Shown: positions 11,410-24,508 of the stretch, piece by piece | Layout of the letters: every line of letters begins with the position of its first letter | Numbering within the stretch: position 1 is the stretch's first letter | DNA from: Epiperipatus broadwayi | Lineage: Eukaryota; Onychophora; Udeonychophora; Euonychophora; Peripatidae | Reading direction: 5' to 3' | NCBI GenBank assembly: GCA_028023455.1 | Contig: JAQFVV010012398.1 | Location: 7,088,682-7,152,681 of the forward strand | DNA: 64,000 nucleotides | Notes under the pieces: model-generated | Seen by the model: only the letters and a program-made list of their open reading frames with translations | What the model was told of the DNA's origin: nothing | The model's database searches: none | Made by a program: the position numbers and the translations under genes

Positions 11410-13952
11410 TGCTAAAAAAAAAATTTAACTATGTAACGGTCAGAAAACGTGTGACTCGTAAACATAGTGCAGAATTTGACCACCTTACAGAACAGCAGCA
11501 CCATTGAGTAGCGAAGCCACCCGTTGTACTGAGTTCGAACATAGTTTATCGATTCCACAATACAATCCACGAAACAACGCATCTGATGCGACATTAGTAA
11601 ATATTTCCTTAGGCACGGTGGTCAGGGATATGCAAGAGACTCATGATTTTATTCTAGAGTTAGCCAATAATCAAACTAATATTAATTAAACATTCATATT
11701 TACATAATCGAGGAAATATTATATAGAATGGGTATCGAATAAATGAAACGTAAATGCAGACATATAGTTTAAAATTATTTATTAACACATTTTAAGAAGA
11801 CAATCATTTACTAATAATATTTTGTGGATTTAAAGCTTCAGTAGCAGGATTTGCGACAAGATTATATTTTAAAGAATACATTTATTTATTTGTTTACAAA
11901 AGGAATTCATTTATTTGAAGGTGTAATCTAGCTACCTAAAATCTCGAGTAAGTATTTTTAATGCATGCCTGGAGGGATTTATACCTTTGCAATGCAAGAG
12001 TCTAAAGTATGGGTTATAAAAGTAACGGCGGACATATATTTGTTTAATTAAAATATTTATTTGTAACTAAGGGCAAACATTTATTTGAGAGTGAATTATG
12101 AAGATAATGCAGAGGCGGAGTGTTATATAGAATAATAAAATTAAGTAAAGGAACATGTGGTATGCTTTAGAAAGGCGATATGGGGTGGCAGTATATTGAA
12201 ACTGCAATGCCACGAATGGGTTTATAAGAGTATCGGGCTGGTCTCTGCCTTGACCCAATGAAGTAAGGTGTCACATAAGCATAACCAGGGACAAGCGGTC
12301 CATGTCGCAGTTTGCAGCTGGCTGCATGACTTTGTCAAATCCTACAGGAGCACCCATTATGCCCTCTTGTGTAGGACGACTGGGGTTAATTTCAACCCTG
12401 AAGAATCCAGAAATTTCATGGCAGAATGGGTCATCGCATCTCTAAAACATAACACATGTATACTGTATAAACGATTATGATGAGATTTAAATAGATTTCT
12501 GACTCGGCCCTACATTATCAACATTTACTAAAGAACGTTGGTGACTCTCAAAGAAATGTAATTTTCTGGAATTATTCATGATTTAATAAATACAAAACCT
12601 ATATAAATTGGGAATTATTATAACTAATACATCAGCCATTTGCGAAGTTGTAGACCCCTGCATTACCATAAATGAAGCATTGAATGCGTGTCAGTTTATA
12701 TGAAAATTAAATTATTTATGAAAGTAATGTTAATGAAATCTGACACGCATTCACTATTTCAAGCAATCATAGATTTAAACTTTGAACATTGAGACAATTA
12801 TTAGCATGCAATAATTAAATAATAAATATAGATAAAATGTAGATTTTAGAAATACGCACCCAAGAAAGATAGAATGAGGTAAGTTAGATTATTAGAGAAA
12901 TTTACCCATTAGGTTAATTATTCAATTTTAGTTATACAAATGATAGTTTTTACATTTTATAATTGAGATAAGTATTATGAAGAAGAGGTATAGCATATTA
13001 TTAGAGTACTCTAGAGTTTGAACACAGACAGGTACCTGTTTTATAAGAAGTTTTCTGATTCCATTAGTTTAGCAGCAAAAAGTTCACGAGTGGCAATTAT
13101 TTCTTGTATTTAGATATTTCATTTAATTTCACAGCAGCAGCAGCCTTTTCATTTATTTCAGGCAGCAGATCTTCATTGTGAATTTATGATGGGCAATGGA
13201 AAGTTCAGCATCCGATAGGCCATCTCCCGATGGAGAATAATCTAGGTGCTTTACTTGGTCATACCTTGGCAGGAACAAATTATTTTATTATTTTTGGAGA
13301 CTCTCAGTGATCGAGAGCAAAGCTAAAGTTTAAGTGAATGTCTCCAGCAAGTCTAAGAAGGCCTCTTTTTTTTATCTTGATCTCTCACCTTTTTGTTAAG
13401 ATATTTTTAGGTTCTACTTAATCTGCCCTGAGGATAATCAATGCATTTTGTTGGTTTTTAATTAAAGAAAGCTGCTGTTCTATTGTTTACAGTTTACATT
13501 TACTAATTACATTTTGGGGAATTTTTCTTTTATTAATCTATTATCTATCAGTGACTGATGCTTTTAAATTTCAAAAACAAAAAGGGAACATAAGATTATT
13601 TTAACTTTTAATTAAATATTACATCAGATTTTTTTAGAATTATTATTAAATGAAATTTAAACAAAGCAATAAATACGAACTTTATAATCCAAAATAAATG
13701 ATTAAAATTATACAAAATTATATAACTAAAAGAAATCTAAATGATACTATTTTATTTCCATTTATTGCCTTTAATTTGAGATCGAAATGTGTGCGTGTTT
13801 ATGCTGAATTCTACATATATTTATACATTTTTAATATTGCTACACACACAACTCGATACCAAAAAGTTTAAATTTGGGCGGGATAGACCGGTCAGTGAGA
13901 GACGACAGAAAAAGGTGAAACTTAAGATTCGAATACGAATCTTACTGTTTCA
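11410..13952 (-). repeat. Inverted, diverged LTR of a sister family (2,543 bp)
   Basis: Read on the minus strand it starts TGAAACAGTAAGATTCG (from 13952) and ends in a T-run plus agCA (11410). It is collinear with the forward LTR. Shared blocks are the terminal hairpin and GTTTCACCTTTT, TCCCGCC-AA-TTTAAAC, AACAGCAGCT with TTCTTTAATTA, ccctgaccacc, ATTCTGCA-TNTGTT, and ctgaccgttacatagt next to the end. Between blocks the sequences differ strongly, so it is another family and not a recent copy. It has a TATA-like GATAAAAA at about 13370-13377 and a donor-like cag|gtacct near 13036. The short frames at 11504-11689 and 12268-12480 have no visible domain. Confidence 0.75.
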
Positions 13953-15189
13953 ATCGTTAATGTATTTGTTTAAACCTTTTTCTTAAGAACAACTGTTTTA
14001 AAATAAAAATTAATCTATCAATTTAAATATTTGAACACTCTTCACATACCTGGAGCCTAATTGTAAATATAGGGGGTTTGAACTCATACTTTCAAGCACC
14101 CTTCAACTACTCATACTATCTCATACCACCGATATACATGACTACATACATGTAGAAAATATAAATAATCACCAATATACATATTTTATTCTGTTACAAA
14201 TTATGATTTGCTTTAACTATAATTAGATTTCCTTGAAGTTGGATCATAAATTTAGCTTAGATATTAAATTTTAATTCTAATATTTGATTACAGTAAGCAT
14301 CAATAATTTTTTATATGTTTTGATAATTATAGTCTAAAGTTTTAATAACCTAACTTTATTAAACTGGAGACCAATTGAATATGATTTGTCAATTGTGTTT
14401 AAATAAGCATCAAATAGGAATCTGTCATTTATTTTATATATTGAAGTGACTGGATATTATAAAATTTAATGTTATATATTTATGGGATTTTAAGTTGGGG
14501 AAAATGGAAAAATAGATTAGGTTAATATATTTTGTATTATTATTATTAAGTATTTAATCTTATTATAATCGACTTAATTAATAAGAGAATATTGATATTA
14601 GTGGAATAGCATAGCTGAATTAGCAGTACCTTTATTTTATTTAGTTGTAATTGGAAATCAATTATTGAGTCATCTATTTGTTTAGATATCATTGATATTT
14701 TAGATTTGTAGGGCATACTAAAATTTTTATCTCATCCATTCATTAATTATTTTGTTTAAACTCAAATATATATAAAAAAAAACATTTAATTTTTAGTATA
14801 AGATTATATTATTATAAAGTGTTTTAATTCATAAGGAAAATTAAAGTTTATCTGTCCAACTCTTTGTCATTATTTTCATTCTATTATAAGAAGTTTATAT
14901 AATAGGAATAGATCATTGTTTAAATGATAATGATGCTTGGTTTCATTGCTACATCTTTAACCTATTGTAAATAATGCGTCTATTTTGGGTTAGCTTGAAA
15001 TAATGACTTTATTTGTTTTCCATTCATTCTAAATTTGTCTAAATCTATGAAGTTAAAACCAAGATTATTATCATTGTTTATTGACTTAAGTGTTTAGACT
15101 GTTATTCATTAATTGATATTCTCTTTAGTTTACTTTATTATTTTCATTCTGTTACAAATGATTACTATAATTCATACTCATTATTTTGT
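13953..15189. other. AT-rich stretch, nothing recognised
   Basis: There is no gene or clear repeat boundary. The right-hand ATCG target copy of the compound element is the first four bases. Confidence 0.5.
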
Positions 15190-16700
15190 TACAACTGGTG
15201 ATTAAGAATATAGTATAACCCATATTTGTATTTGGTTACAAATGGCTGTGAAATCTACATAGATGAAAATCATTTGAAAGCCTGACTAGGGAAATATTGT
15301 TGAATCTACCAGATGATACTATTTTAACTTTGAGGACTTTACTCATCTATCTATATGATATATCTGGTAAATAGAAATCACTTAATTTCAATAGTATGCA
15401 TAGAACCAAGATAACAAGATTGAAAGTTATAATGGTAAAATGAAGAGAAATGAAAGAAAAAATGAAAAATATTAAAAAAAAAAAAAAAAAATCAACTCAT
15501 CCATGGCTAGCTAAAATGCTCTAGAAACAATCTGGTGTGTATGTGCACATATATGAAAAATCAAATTATTCAACAACGCGCTATTATTTAATTTTTTTGA
15601 CCTGAACATTAAGATCAAAGGTATCTTAGTAAGAATTTTATTTTGTCAAATGTATAATAAATTTTTAAATTTTTAATATTAGATTTATAAAACATTTTAT
15701 TATTATTACTTAAGTCTGATCTCTAATTTTAGAATAACAGATATTGTATTGTAATTTTTTTGTTTTTTGTCACACGTCTATACTTTTTTATTAGATTTTA
15801 TGCTTGTATTTTTTTTAATGATATGTATGTGATAGTCGGATATCATTTTGGTAGAAGTATTAAAATATGGTATAAAGGTTTTATTATAATAATTAAATTC
15901 CTAAATGATGTGTGCATTGTATAGTAAAAATGCTCATTTATGTCATCTTCAAATCCATTTTAGAATTTGCTATGCACTGTTATTTATTTTATTAAAATAA
16001 TTTTATTTTGCTAAAGTTTATAATCTTTGGCATCTTTCTTCTCTTCTACATCAAATTTTGTTGATAAAAATGTTAAAAATGGAATATCAGTTTATTAGTT
16101 ATATGTATCATAGCTAATGTTCATGTTTTAACAGCTAACATTATGTGATATAACAAATTTATTGTAGAAAATAGATTGATTTTATGACGATCATAGTGCC
16201 ACTTTCAAATTTATAGCTGACAAAATAAATTTAAATCATCATCATTATATTACTTTTAGGCTGACCAATAGAGAGATGATATAAGAAGAAATAGGATACT
16301 GATAATTTCCATTAACATTGACAGATACATAAAAAAATTAGCCAATGAATTGATTTACATATATATTTCATCTAGAAGTTTATATTTTTTTCCAATTTTT
16401 GTTCTTTCTTGCATTGATTGATATATGTTTTTGTAATACCATTTACACCTTTAGTAATCACTTTACAATGCAATCTAATAAATGAAGATTTACATTTTTA
16501 TATTTGCTTATGATTTTAACTGTTTTATATTTCCAAATATATATATTATAGTAGTTGGATTTGAATTTAAACTTGGTGATATTATTTACATCAAATTTTA
16601 TTCATTTAATTTCAACTTTAGAATTAACTAAATTAGTTTAAAAGTAATTACAATGATTTACTTTCTTATTAAATGCTAATTTTAAAATAATTCTTAATAC
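15190..16700. repeat. Dispersed repeat, copy A (paralogous with ~30.8-33.0 kb)
   Basis: Phrases recur in the same order near 31-33 kb: gctgtgaaa-ct-ac-tagatg and tgttgaatctaccagatga (15244-15320 versus 30857 and 31017-31080), aagatcaaa...gagatttataaaacatt (15610-15700 versus 31388-31470), and atagctg-caa...gataatttccattaacatt with catatatatttcat (16215-16370 versus 32685-32850). The copies are old. No coding capacity is visible. A third partial match (ttcatgtataaattagtat) is near 26596. Confidence 0.55.
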
Positions 16701-17054
16701 AAATGGATATTTTTAACAAGATAGATTTATCAAAATTTATTTTTTTAATTTCATGATAATGTTGGCTATTTTATTTTTGAGATATATTATAGAACCAATA
16801 ATGTATATATTATGTTTGGAATATTAATAAAACTATATAAATTGCTTTATGTGGATAGTAGTTATAAGACAAAGTACATATCAATAGAATTAATTGCTTA
16901 TATTTTATTTTTTTCATACATGCCAAAAAAAAAAAAAAATCTTTAAAAATAAATAAATAGGATATTAAATCATTGTTAAAAGTATATGTATGCATTTATA
17001 TGCGTTAATAGTTTTGGTATAGTTTAAAAGAAATAAATTTTACATATTTAATAT
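16701..17054. other. AT-rich stretch
   Basis: Nothing is recognised apart from homopolymer A runs. Confidence 0.5.
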
Positions 17055-18152
17055 TGTAACGTTTATTTATATACGTTACAAATATATTGGCATTGGGTAA
17101 AAAAAAAACTAAAAGATAAAAGTGGATTTAAAATTTTGTTGAGTAATTTTTTTTTTAAAAAAAAAAACATACAATGAGGGTTGAATTATTCTTCTTATTT
17201 TTTTTTTATGTGATTAGTAATAACAGTAATTGGAGAGAACAAAAGAATTCCAAAAGCAAGTAAAAAAAGATAAGCTGAAAGTAGAAATACTCAAATTAAT
17301 TAAAGATGGCCCAAAACTTGAAGAAAATAAAGTCCATGAAAACTGGATATAAAAAGGAGGGATCCGGCTGAAGGAACGTCTTGTTCATTTTGTTTCTCTA
17401 GTTGGTCTTGGATAACATTAATATATCCAAGATTGCTCTTCGCTGAAGGAATTCGGCATGTCACAGTGAACCGGAGCTTCTGAAGACATCGGACCTAATG
17501 ATGTACACCAGGAAAAGCCTTCGTGACCGACTGGGGAAATGGACCACAAGATCAAGCAATAACCAAAAGGCCGAGCTCATTATAACCAAAAAACTATGCA
17601 TAGTTATCTACTACTGAATTCATGAAACTTACCGGTAAGAATAATTATCCTGATTGTGACAAAGTTAACTATTTAAAACTACTCATAAAAATATATGTAT
17701 AAAAGAATCCCGATAGTGACTTTAATTTTTCTATATGAGAGACTCTTATTTAACCAAGAACTTTTTGTTTATTTTAACTGATATTTATATTTTCTGGATA
17801 TTTCCCACCTGAATTAAATGTGTTCTCTCCAAGGTATTAATTAGCTACTTAACATGAAGTATTTTAGTTTGTCAAAATTAAAAATATTTCTAATATCAAT
17901 TCTCATTTGTGTGTTATTAATAATAGTTATTATTTTTTATTATTAAATTTATTTTTAGTGTAATAAGATTTAAACGTAAGTTACCTTTGCCAATATGTTT
18001 CAATACGCCCAGGACTAATAATCGTAAAAATCATTAATTCTCATTACGGTAGAATTACCGCCTCTTAAAAAAAAATATAATAAAAATCTTTTTTTTTTTT
18101 TTTACAACTTGTGAGAGGTGCTGGCAACATATTTCAAGGGATTCTTAGGAAT
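17055..18152 (+). mobile_element. Candidate second LTR (solo or truncated retrotransposon)
   Basis: The segment starts TGTAACGTTT and immediately forms a hairpin (TGTAACGT/ACGTTACA, 17055-17080). It carries the same TATAAAAAGG (17348-17357) as the compound element, followed 287 bases later by a donor-like ccg|gtaaga (17634). It ends beside TGGCGCCCATAG (from 18153), which resembles a tRNA-Lys-type primer site. The stretch 17340-17620 is clearly less AT-rich than its surroundings. The LTR lacks a canonical CA end, no second copy exists in the window, and no target duplication is visible, so this remains a candidate. It could instead be a host promoter with a first exon. Confidence 0.45.
17348..17357 (+). 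promoter_or_regulatory. TATA box
   Basis: TATAAAAAGG is identical to the LTR TATA boxes at 4246 and 9418. It lies at the left edge of a GC-richer segment that ends in a splice-donor-like sequence. Confidence 0.5.
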
Positions 18153-19472
18153 TCTGGCGCCCATAGTAAATAAAATTAAAAGTTGATTTTGTCAATAGCA
18201 CAATTCGTAACAATTAATAGGCTGAAGTTGATCAGGAAAAATAGCTGTGTTTTTAGAATAGAAATACAACTTTCTTCTTTTTTTGACATATCTTGATCAA
18301 CTCACGCGCAGTTTATATTAGCGTGTAAAGGCCTAGCAAAACGAAAAATGTTACAATATATTATTTTTTTTAAAAACTTTCAATTTATTTAAATTGGCAT
18401 TCAAATTATAGAAAGGGATGTCTATTTTATCTTAGGATATGATTTTAAATATATTTTGTATTTTAATTTGTAAAATTATATTTTTTATTATCTTAAAACG
18501 TATTGTATAATATTTATTTTATAAAGTTTTTAAAATATATTTTAATATCATGGGAATTAGTATATTAGAAAGTAGTATTATAGAGTGGACAGACAGATGG
18601 ATTTGATTCTAAAGAAGGAAAATCCATGGAAACAAGTGAAATTACATAATACAGGATAAAATAGATAAAAACAATATCTACTGTGATAACATGATATGTT
18701 ATCATTTGGAGAAACTATTTAATCCCTTGATTCTAGATTAAACTTTTTCTCTCATTTTGTTTCAATAGCCCATAAAAAATAATTTTATTTGAAAGTCATG
18801 ATGAATCCACAAATTTCTGCTCAAAAAACTTTACAGACTTCTGGGAATCTAAAAGTGACAACATAGGATAATATAATTTCATTTGTGATCAATAATACTA
18901 TACCAAAGTTAAGTATTGAATATAACTTGATTTTTAAAGAAATTCACAACTGCCATTACTGATATGTAAATAAAACCCAAATTAAACATTGTAAAATGCT
19001 GAATATGGAATCCTTTCTTAAAATTAAAAGCAGATCCATAAAATTGATACTTTTACTAAAACACTGGCAACTTGGGATAATGAGAGTTTACATTTAATAT
19101 CAATACACCCAGAAAAATGTGAGAATTTTTTAGTGGAACATTTGGAAGAGTTTAAACTTTAAATTATATATATATTATAACATTGTATATATGTGAATTA
19201 TATATATATTGTGCCAGAACATATATAATGTCCATGCACAAAATGGCTGTTGCTGAGAATTCAGCATAGCTAATCTTTAAAAAGATTAGAATTTAATATA
19301 AAATCGATTAAATAGATCGTAATTAAAACACATGTATAAATGTTTATATATGTGAAGTAAATAACTGGGTTTGGTCTATACTATATTCCCATTTCACCCA
19401 CAGTACAAATGTATGTGTTATATTATTAGCGAATTTATCTTATAAAAATATATATATATAAAAACTAGTCAA
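18153..19472. other. AT-rich stretch after the candidate LTR
   Basis: No reading frame of interest is seen. It begins with the primer-site-like TGGCGCCCA, but I find no gag- or pol-like translation downstream. Confidence 0.45.
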
Positions 19473-19580
19473 GCGTTGTTAGCCGAGAGGTCATCACAAC
19501 CGCATTGCAAGCAAGTAGTTGTTTGCAGACGGTTGTGGGTTCGCGTCCTGGCCGATGCTATGACATATGGAAAAAAAAAA
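19473..19580 (+). mobile_element. tRNA-derived SINE
   Basis: It begins gcgttgttagccgagaggt, which serves as an RNA polymerase III A box. It continues to a B box GGTTCGCGTCC at about 19538-19548, then gccgatgctatgacat and an A-rich tail. A second full copy sits at 36096-36204 and a 5'-truncated copy at 51245-51285, so this is a dispersed family and not a tRNA gene. The tRNA of origin is uncertain. The GGCCGA-like 3' part and long variable region hint at Ser or Leu. Confidence 0.8.
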
Positions 19581-20881
19581 CTACATAAAGAATAGTTTTA
19601 AGTTTGTAATGACTTTTGTTTACGTTGGGAACATTTTTGTTTTATTTGTAATATTCCGATATACTATCCAGAAGTGTTTTTTTTTTTTTTTTGATATTTT
19701 TAAATAAATGTTTTTCTTTTTTTTTTAAAAAGAAAAATATATATATATATAATGTCAAATTTTATATTTTCATTATAATGGATTTTGTTTTTGGTATGGT
19801 AAATTGGAATTTATTTTTTTTAATTTAAAAAGTACAAAAGACGGAAAGGAATGTTTTATGGTAAAAGAAAATTTGTTCTTTTGATCTGTTTTAAAACCTT
19901 TTAACCGCTAATTATATTATTGGTTGTATGAGGTAAAAATCAAATCTTTTAATTGGCCAACTCACAAACTGAAGACAAAGCCTATTGTTAAAACATATTC
20001 GCCTATAATATTAAATTCAACTCAGATACGTTTATAAAAAGTATATTATTAATTTTTCAGGTTATGAAGAGAACGAAAGTTCTTTCAAAAATAAATTGCT
20101 ATTTATTTATTCTAAAATATTCAATTTCGGCAACATAAAAGCTATAATATAAACAAAAAGATCAACTTTTACATTATAGAAAAGTAAATATTTCTTTTTA
20201 CTACAGCTTCAATATTTTTACAAAAATCTTCGATATTTTTCGAAAATAATTTTGTTTTTTTAGTTTATTTTTAAAAAATTATTTTTAATTTGTCAAATTA
20301 TACTTTTTTTAATACTTAAATCACATTTGAAATGAAAATCTCAGCGTTTATCTTTATTTTCTTTGATCAGGCGGTTTCTTTGTTTTTTCCAGCCAATCAG
20401 AATGTCTTTGTCGGCTGAGAACTGGCTGAGAGCCAATCACCAATAAGCTTCTTTCTTTGTTTAGCTTTAAATGCAGTTTTTTTTATTTTTTACTTGTAAA
20501 AGAATTTGGAAGAGGGCACCATCTTATAGAACTTTTAAAAACCTATTTAAAAACATATTGAACGAATATTTTCGTATAAAAACTCGCAGAATTAGAGTGA
20601 TGTCAGATGTCTACGAGGAGCCTCGTAAGAGGTGGGAAAAGGGTTAAAGATAAAAATTAAAAGTTGGTTTTATCTAATGTAATGAAGCATAATGGGTGCT
20701 TTAATTAATTAAGATGGAAACCGTATAATTCCCATGATTAAAAAGGTATACTTTGTAACAAATAAGATTAAGTAATATATAAAGTATATTTCAAAGTATT
20801 ATAGGCTGATGCAATGGCTTGTAGGAATTTAATTGGCGGAAAGGGGATCATATGTGCTATCTATTAGGTGGGGAGAGTCAG
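19581..20881. other. AT-rich stretch with two CCAAT-like motifs
   Basis: I see no gene. At about 20385-20445 the sequence is less AT-rich and has agccaatcag and gccaatcacca about 40 bases apart. This could be an LTR or promoter fragment but nothing else supports it. Confidence 0.4.
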
Positions 20882-21030
20882 TCACTCTTGAGCAGTCCAA
20901 GCAGGCATACTGTAGACTTTGAAAAAGAAAGAACAACTAAAAATCACTCATGATCAATCCAAGCAGGCAGACCATAGATTTTAAGAGAAAATCAAAGTTG
21001 CATATGAACAGTCTAAGGAAGCAGTAAGAT
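20882..21030. repeat. Three-copy tandem repeat, ~60-bp unit
   Basis: Units share tcactcntgancantccaagcagg and a following agacttt or agatttt. Starts are at about 20882, 20944 and 21001. The third unit is the most diverged. Confidence 0.55.
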
Positions 21031-22779
21031 CCGATATTATATCATCGTGAAGGAATGCCTAGTACTCAAAAATGAATTTTGAAAGTCAGCCATATCTGAG
21101 ATTATATTATTGTAAAGAAATTTAAAAAAATCTGAATAAAAAAAAAGAAAGGTGTGAAAGTGCTAATAAAATCAGTCTTGTTAAAACCTATCTACTGACA
21201 AGAAGTACAACTATAAATCTTCATACAAGTACCTAATAGAGATGGCCATTATAGTTGTTCCAGCATACAAAAAACCATGGAGTAGGTCACCAGAAGCAGT
21301 ACACTGCCAGTTCATCCCTGAAGCCCTACAATGTCTTTAAAAAAGCCACCCAAGACCTGATAACAAGGACTCTTTGATATGTGTAATGGAGAAGGAAGCC
21401 CTCTCCACCCTATAGAGTAGTTTGTGTGGTCCACTCGAAGCTGAACTTTATAACAGTTGTAAATACAGATGAGTTTAGATCTCTTGATATTTATTTATCC
21501 ATTTATTTATTTTTTTTTCTATAACTCAGTAATATGTTTTTCTTATATACTGATAACTATAATCTTTCATGTAATCTTTATATCACTTATATTATATAAT
21601 AGTTGCATGCGTGTCTCATTTAGATTCCCTACGTGGAGAATCTCTACCTCATAATCTTTTATTATGCTGATACCTTACATAGAGTATCCTTTAGCCATAT
21701 TATTTTTAATAGGTATCATCTTATATGTTTAAAATAAATAAACGTAGATGCATCTCATGTATAAATATTTAAGCATTAAACATAAAGATGCATAAAAATA
21801 TTAATAATTTATTGATCCTAGAGGTAATTAGTAGACATGCATGTAAACTAGTGTGTTATTTCTTTTTTAAATGGATTTAATACTTATATGAATTATGTTT
21901 CTTCGTTGGGAAATCTATTTCATACATTTGTTTCTTAAACTATTATTTTTCAAGTGGGGAAAGGGGTATAGATCAAACCCATTATGCAATTATTTTTAAA
22001 ATGACATTCTTTGTGTAAATCTTTTTTGTAAATAGTTGTTTAATCTAAATACTATATTTTTTCTTTAATTATATAAAATCTTTAACCTGATTAAATATTT
22101 AAAAGTTGTAATAAATAGTAATTTTTTTTTTATAAAAAAAATGGTTTGCCACTCTTATTTGCTTAGTTCAAATTACTTATTCAATCATTAGCACATAAGC
22201 AGAGTTATTTCAAGTAAATGGGTCGAACCAATCATTAATCTGAGATAGGGAAAATAAATTATGAGTTAGATAGGGATAATTTACCGGGGGGGTTATATTG
22301 TCTCACATTTTATGTCTGACTATATTTAATTATTTTTTTTATAATATATAACTGTGGTCATTTTATTTGCAACTTTCTCAGGAAGAAAAAGGGAGGGTCA
22401 ACAATACATTTCTTTGTCGAGGGTGATGCTAAAGGCTAAATAAAACTATTTTAGTACTTTTAAAGGTGTGTAAATTAAAAGAGTGACCACTGTTAGTTAA
22501 TCGGACTGGTGTGGGATGATGAAACAGGGAAGGTTCCGATTGACCTCATTTTCTTTAGGTTGTATCTCCTTCCTCTAATAATTTTGTTTGGGATATTTGT
22601 TTTTCATATTTACCCATTGATATCACAAGGGAATTATTATCACTATTTCATTTCATTACATACGTCACTTTCATGCTCGGTGCGTATGTGGGTCAAAAGA
22701 TTTATAAGACTGTAAAGGGTGAAATGGGTGGACTGGAACAATATATATATATATATATGTAAAATAAATAAAATGTCCG
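21031..22779. other. AT-rich stretch, nothing recognised
   Basis: The small frames at 21469-21654 and 22509-22715 are hydrophobic low-complexity translations of T-rich DNA. I do not treat them as genes. A (TA)n run lies at 22741-22759. Confidence 0.5.
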
Positions 22780-23150
22780 TTAATTAAAAACAAAATTGTA
22801 ATTATAATTGAAATAATAAATTTAATGGTTTACAAACTATTACAAACAATCCTTAAATCTGCAGAAGTACTTTCAGTTAATTTCTTAAATCTGCCTCAAC
22901 TGCCATTAAATTCAAAAACAAAAGTGGAAGCAAACGTCATCAATTCAAATTTCATGAATCCCATATTTTAATGTTAGCAGCTTGTCGATTTATTAAATGC
23001 ATTTCATTTCTGTTTATAAAAATTGCCTCTTTAATTTTTTTTTTACTATGGTTTCTCACTTCATGAAGAATTTTCACATTTTCAAAATCAAATTTAAATT
23101 TATATTTACATGTTTTTTCATGATCAAGGAAAACTGAAGGAGATTATTTC
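22780..23150 (-). pseudogene. Penelope-like element, C-terminal GIY-YIG region remnant
   Basis: On the minus strand a frame from about 23150 to the TGA at 22952 reads DHEKTCKYKFKF, then ENVKILHEVRNH, then KKIKEAIFINRNE-HLINR and ends IKIWDS. The block KEA-I-RN...INR after a VFLDHE-like segment is the usual C-terminal tail of Penelope-like retroelement proteins, downstream of the GIY-YIG endonuclease. The same tail is found at 52686-52868, and adjacent non-coding sequence also matches (agaagtacttt...gttaattncttaa). The start, reverse transcriptase and endonuclease core are lost. Confidence 0.65.
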
Positions 23151-24508
23151 AGTTATGACTAGTAGAGACTAAACTAAAATAAAATGTAGTGCATGAACTT
23201 TAAAGAATATACTCTTTGTGTCAATCAATGACAACAACAATCATCATCATCATTATCAACTGAATGCCCATACATTAAATATATATGCTCCTTATTCTAT
23301 ATAGCTGTTATGCATGAATATAGCTCAGAAAGCAAGAACTCCAATTTATTAGTATGAGCAAAAAGGAAATAAATAAATAAATTAGTTATTATAAATAAAC
23401 TTAAAGAAATCACGGGCTTTCCTACTTATAAATAACTAGCTTTATTGTGATCATAAAAAAAAACTAAATGTTAAAATATAAGCTATCATGATCTAATGTC
23501 AGGACTTGGATAAAATAAAGTAATTAAGATTAGAATGAATGTTTCTTATAACAATTATTTAATACCTGATTAATAACAACAAAAACAAATATGACATGAT
23601 ATATGACATTTCAAACATCCATTTCATAAAAGAAAATACATTTTTACAAAAATTACATTAACCAACCAATTAATTTTTATTCATGGATTAGCTTTAAATT
23701 TGTTAGGCTTTTTCTTTAAAATTTTTAAGAGTTTTTTAAACATTTTCAAAAAGTCAAAGATAGCAATCTTTGATTTTATCCAGAGAGAAAATTGAGAGAG
23801 AAAAAAACTTAGATTTATAGCAGATTTTACATATATTTTTTAAAAAAGCTATTTTACCATTTGTAAGAGAAAATTGACTGGGTTTTACAAAGAAAAATCA
23901 AATAATTTGGAATATTTCAATTTACTGAAATATTTACTGTTATAAATTTTTATATAACACAAAATAAAACTTATTACATTTATAAAACAAAAAAAAAATA
24001 AATTAATAAAAAAATAGTGTGCACACATAATAAAACATAATACCTCTAGCCATGGGTTTAATATTGATGAGTTATTTTCAGTTGCAATTTACAGTTTTCT
24101 ATTCAATTGAGCTTCTCATTGAATTATTCTTAGACATAGTATGGTTAAGGCATCCTTTTCCTGGTCGGTAGAAATTCCAGGTAATTGGAAAGATAACAAA
24201 ATTTGTCCATTGGGTTTTTCTCTTCAATTTCCAGGTGAGACAGATATAGACAGAGACTCATTGAAGACTAGGTTTCAGACTATTTTAGGGGGAGGGAGCA
24301 CATTCTTCTCTACATTTTTTATTTCAGAGAAGGTAGGTTTTATAGAGAAAGGTGATGCCTAGCTTTTAGCTGAATCTAGCACATGGTTTTCATTTTACAA
24401 ACCATTTTTAGTGCTAAACTCATAGTATGCTAAAAACTTGATACACAAAAAGCTGCTATTTTATTCAATAGCTTGGTAAAGATTTCTGTTTGTTTCTTCT
24501 TTCAAAGC
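23151..24508. other. AT-rich stretch; possible splice-site-like region
   Basis: No gene is confirmed. A 73-codon frame at 24141-24362 is crossed by several splice-like strings (ttctcttcaatttccag|gtgag, tttttatttcag|agaag|gtaggt), which makes an exon reading ambiguous. I list it as a low-grade finding. Confidence 0.4.

Larger units (their letters stand above)
3515..13952 (+). mobile_element. Compound LTR-retrotransposon block: LTR-internal-LTR joined to an inverted related LTR
   Basis: The block starts TGAAACAGTAAG (3515-3526) and ends with the exact inverse CTTACTGTTTCA (13941-13952). It is flanked by ATCG on both sides (3511-3514 and 13953-13956). Inside are a 5' LTR (3515-6236), an internal region with a tRNA-Lys-type primer site and one reading frame (6237-8685), a 3' LTR (8686-11409), and then, with no spacer, a diverged LTR of a sister family in reverse orientation (11410-13952). 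No integrase, reverse transcriptase or RNase H frame is present, so the element is non-autonomous. The Ty3/gypsy superfamily is a likely guess from the primer site, but without pol it cannot be confirmed. The tail-to-tail join inside one 4-bp duplication is unusual and is discussed in the findings. Confidence 0.8.

Noticed and set aside
19473-19545. tRNA gene (A and B boxes present)
   Set aside because: The sequence is repeated at 36.1 and 51.2 kb with A-rich tails and a target duplication, and acceptor pairing is poor. It is a SINE.
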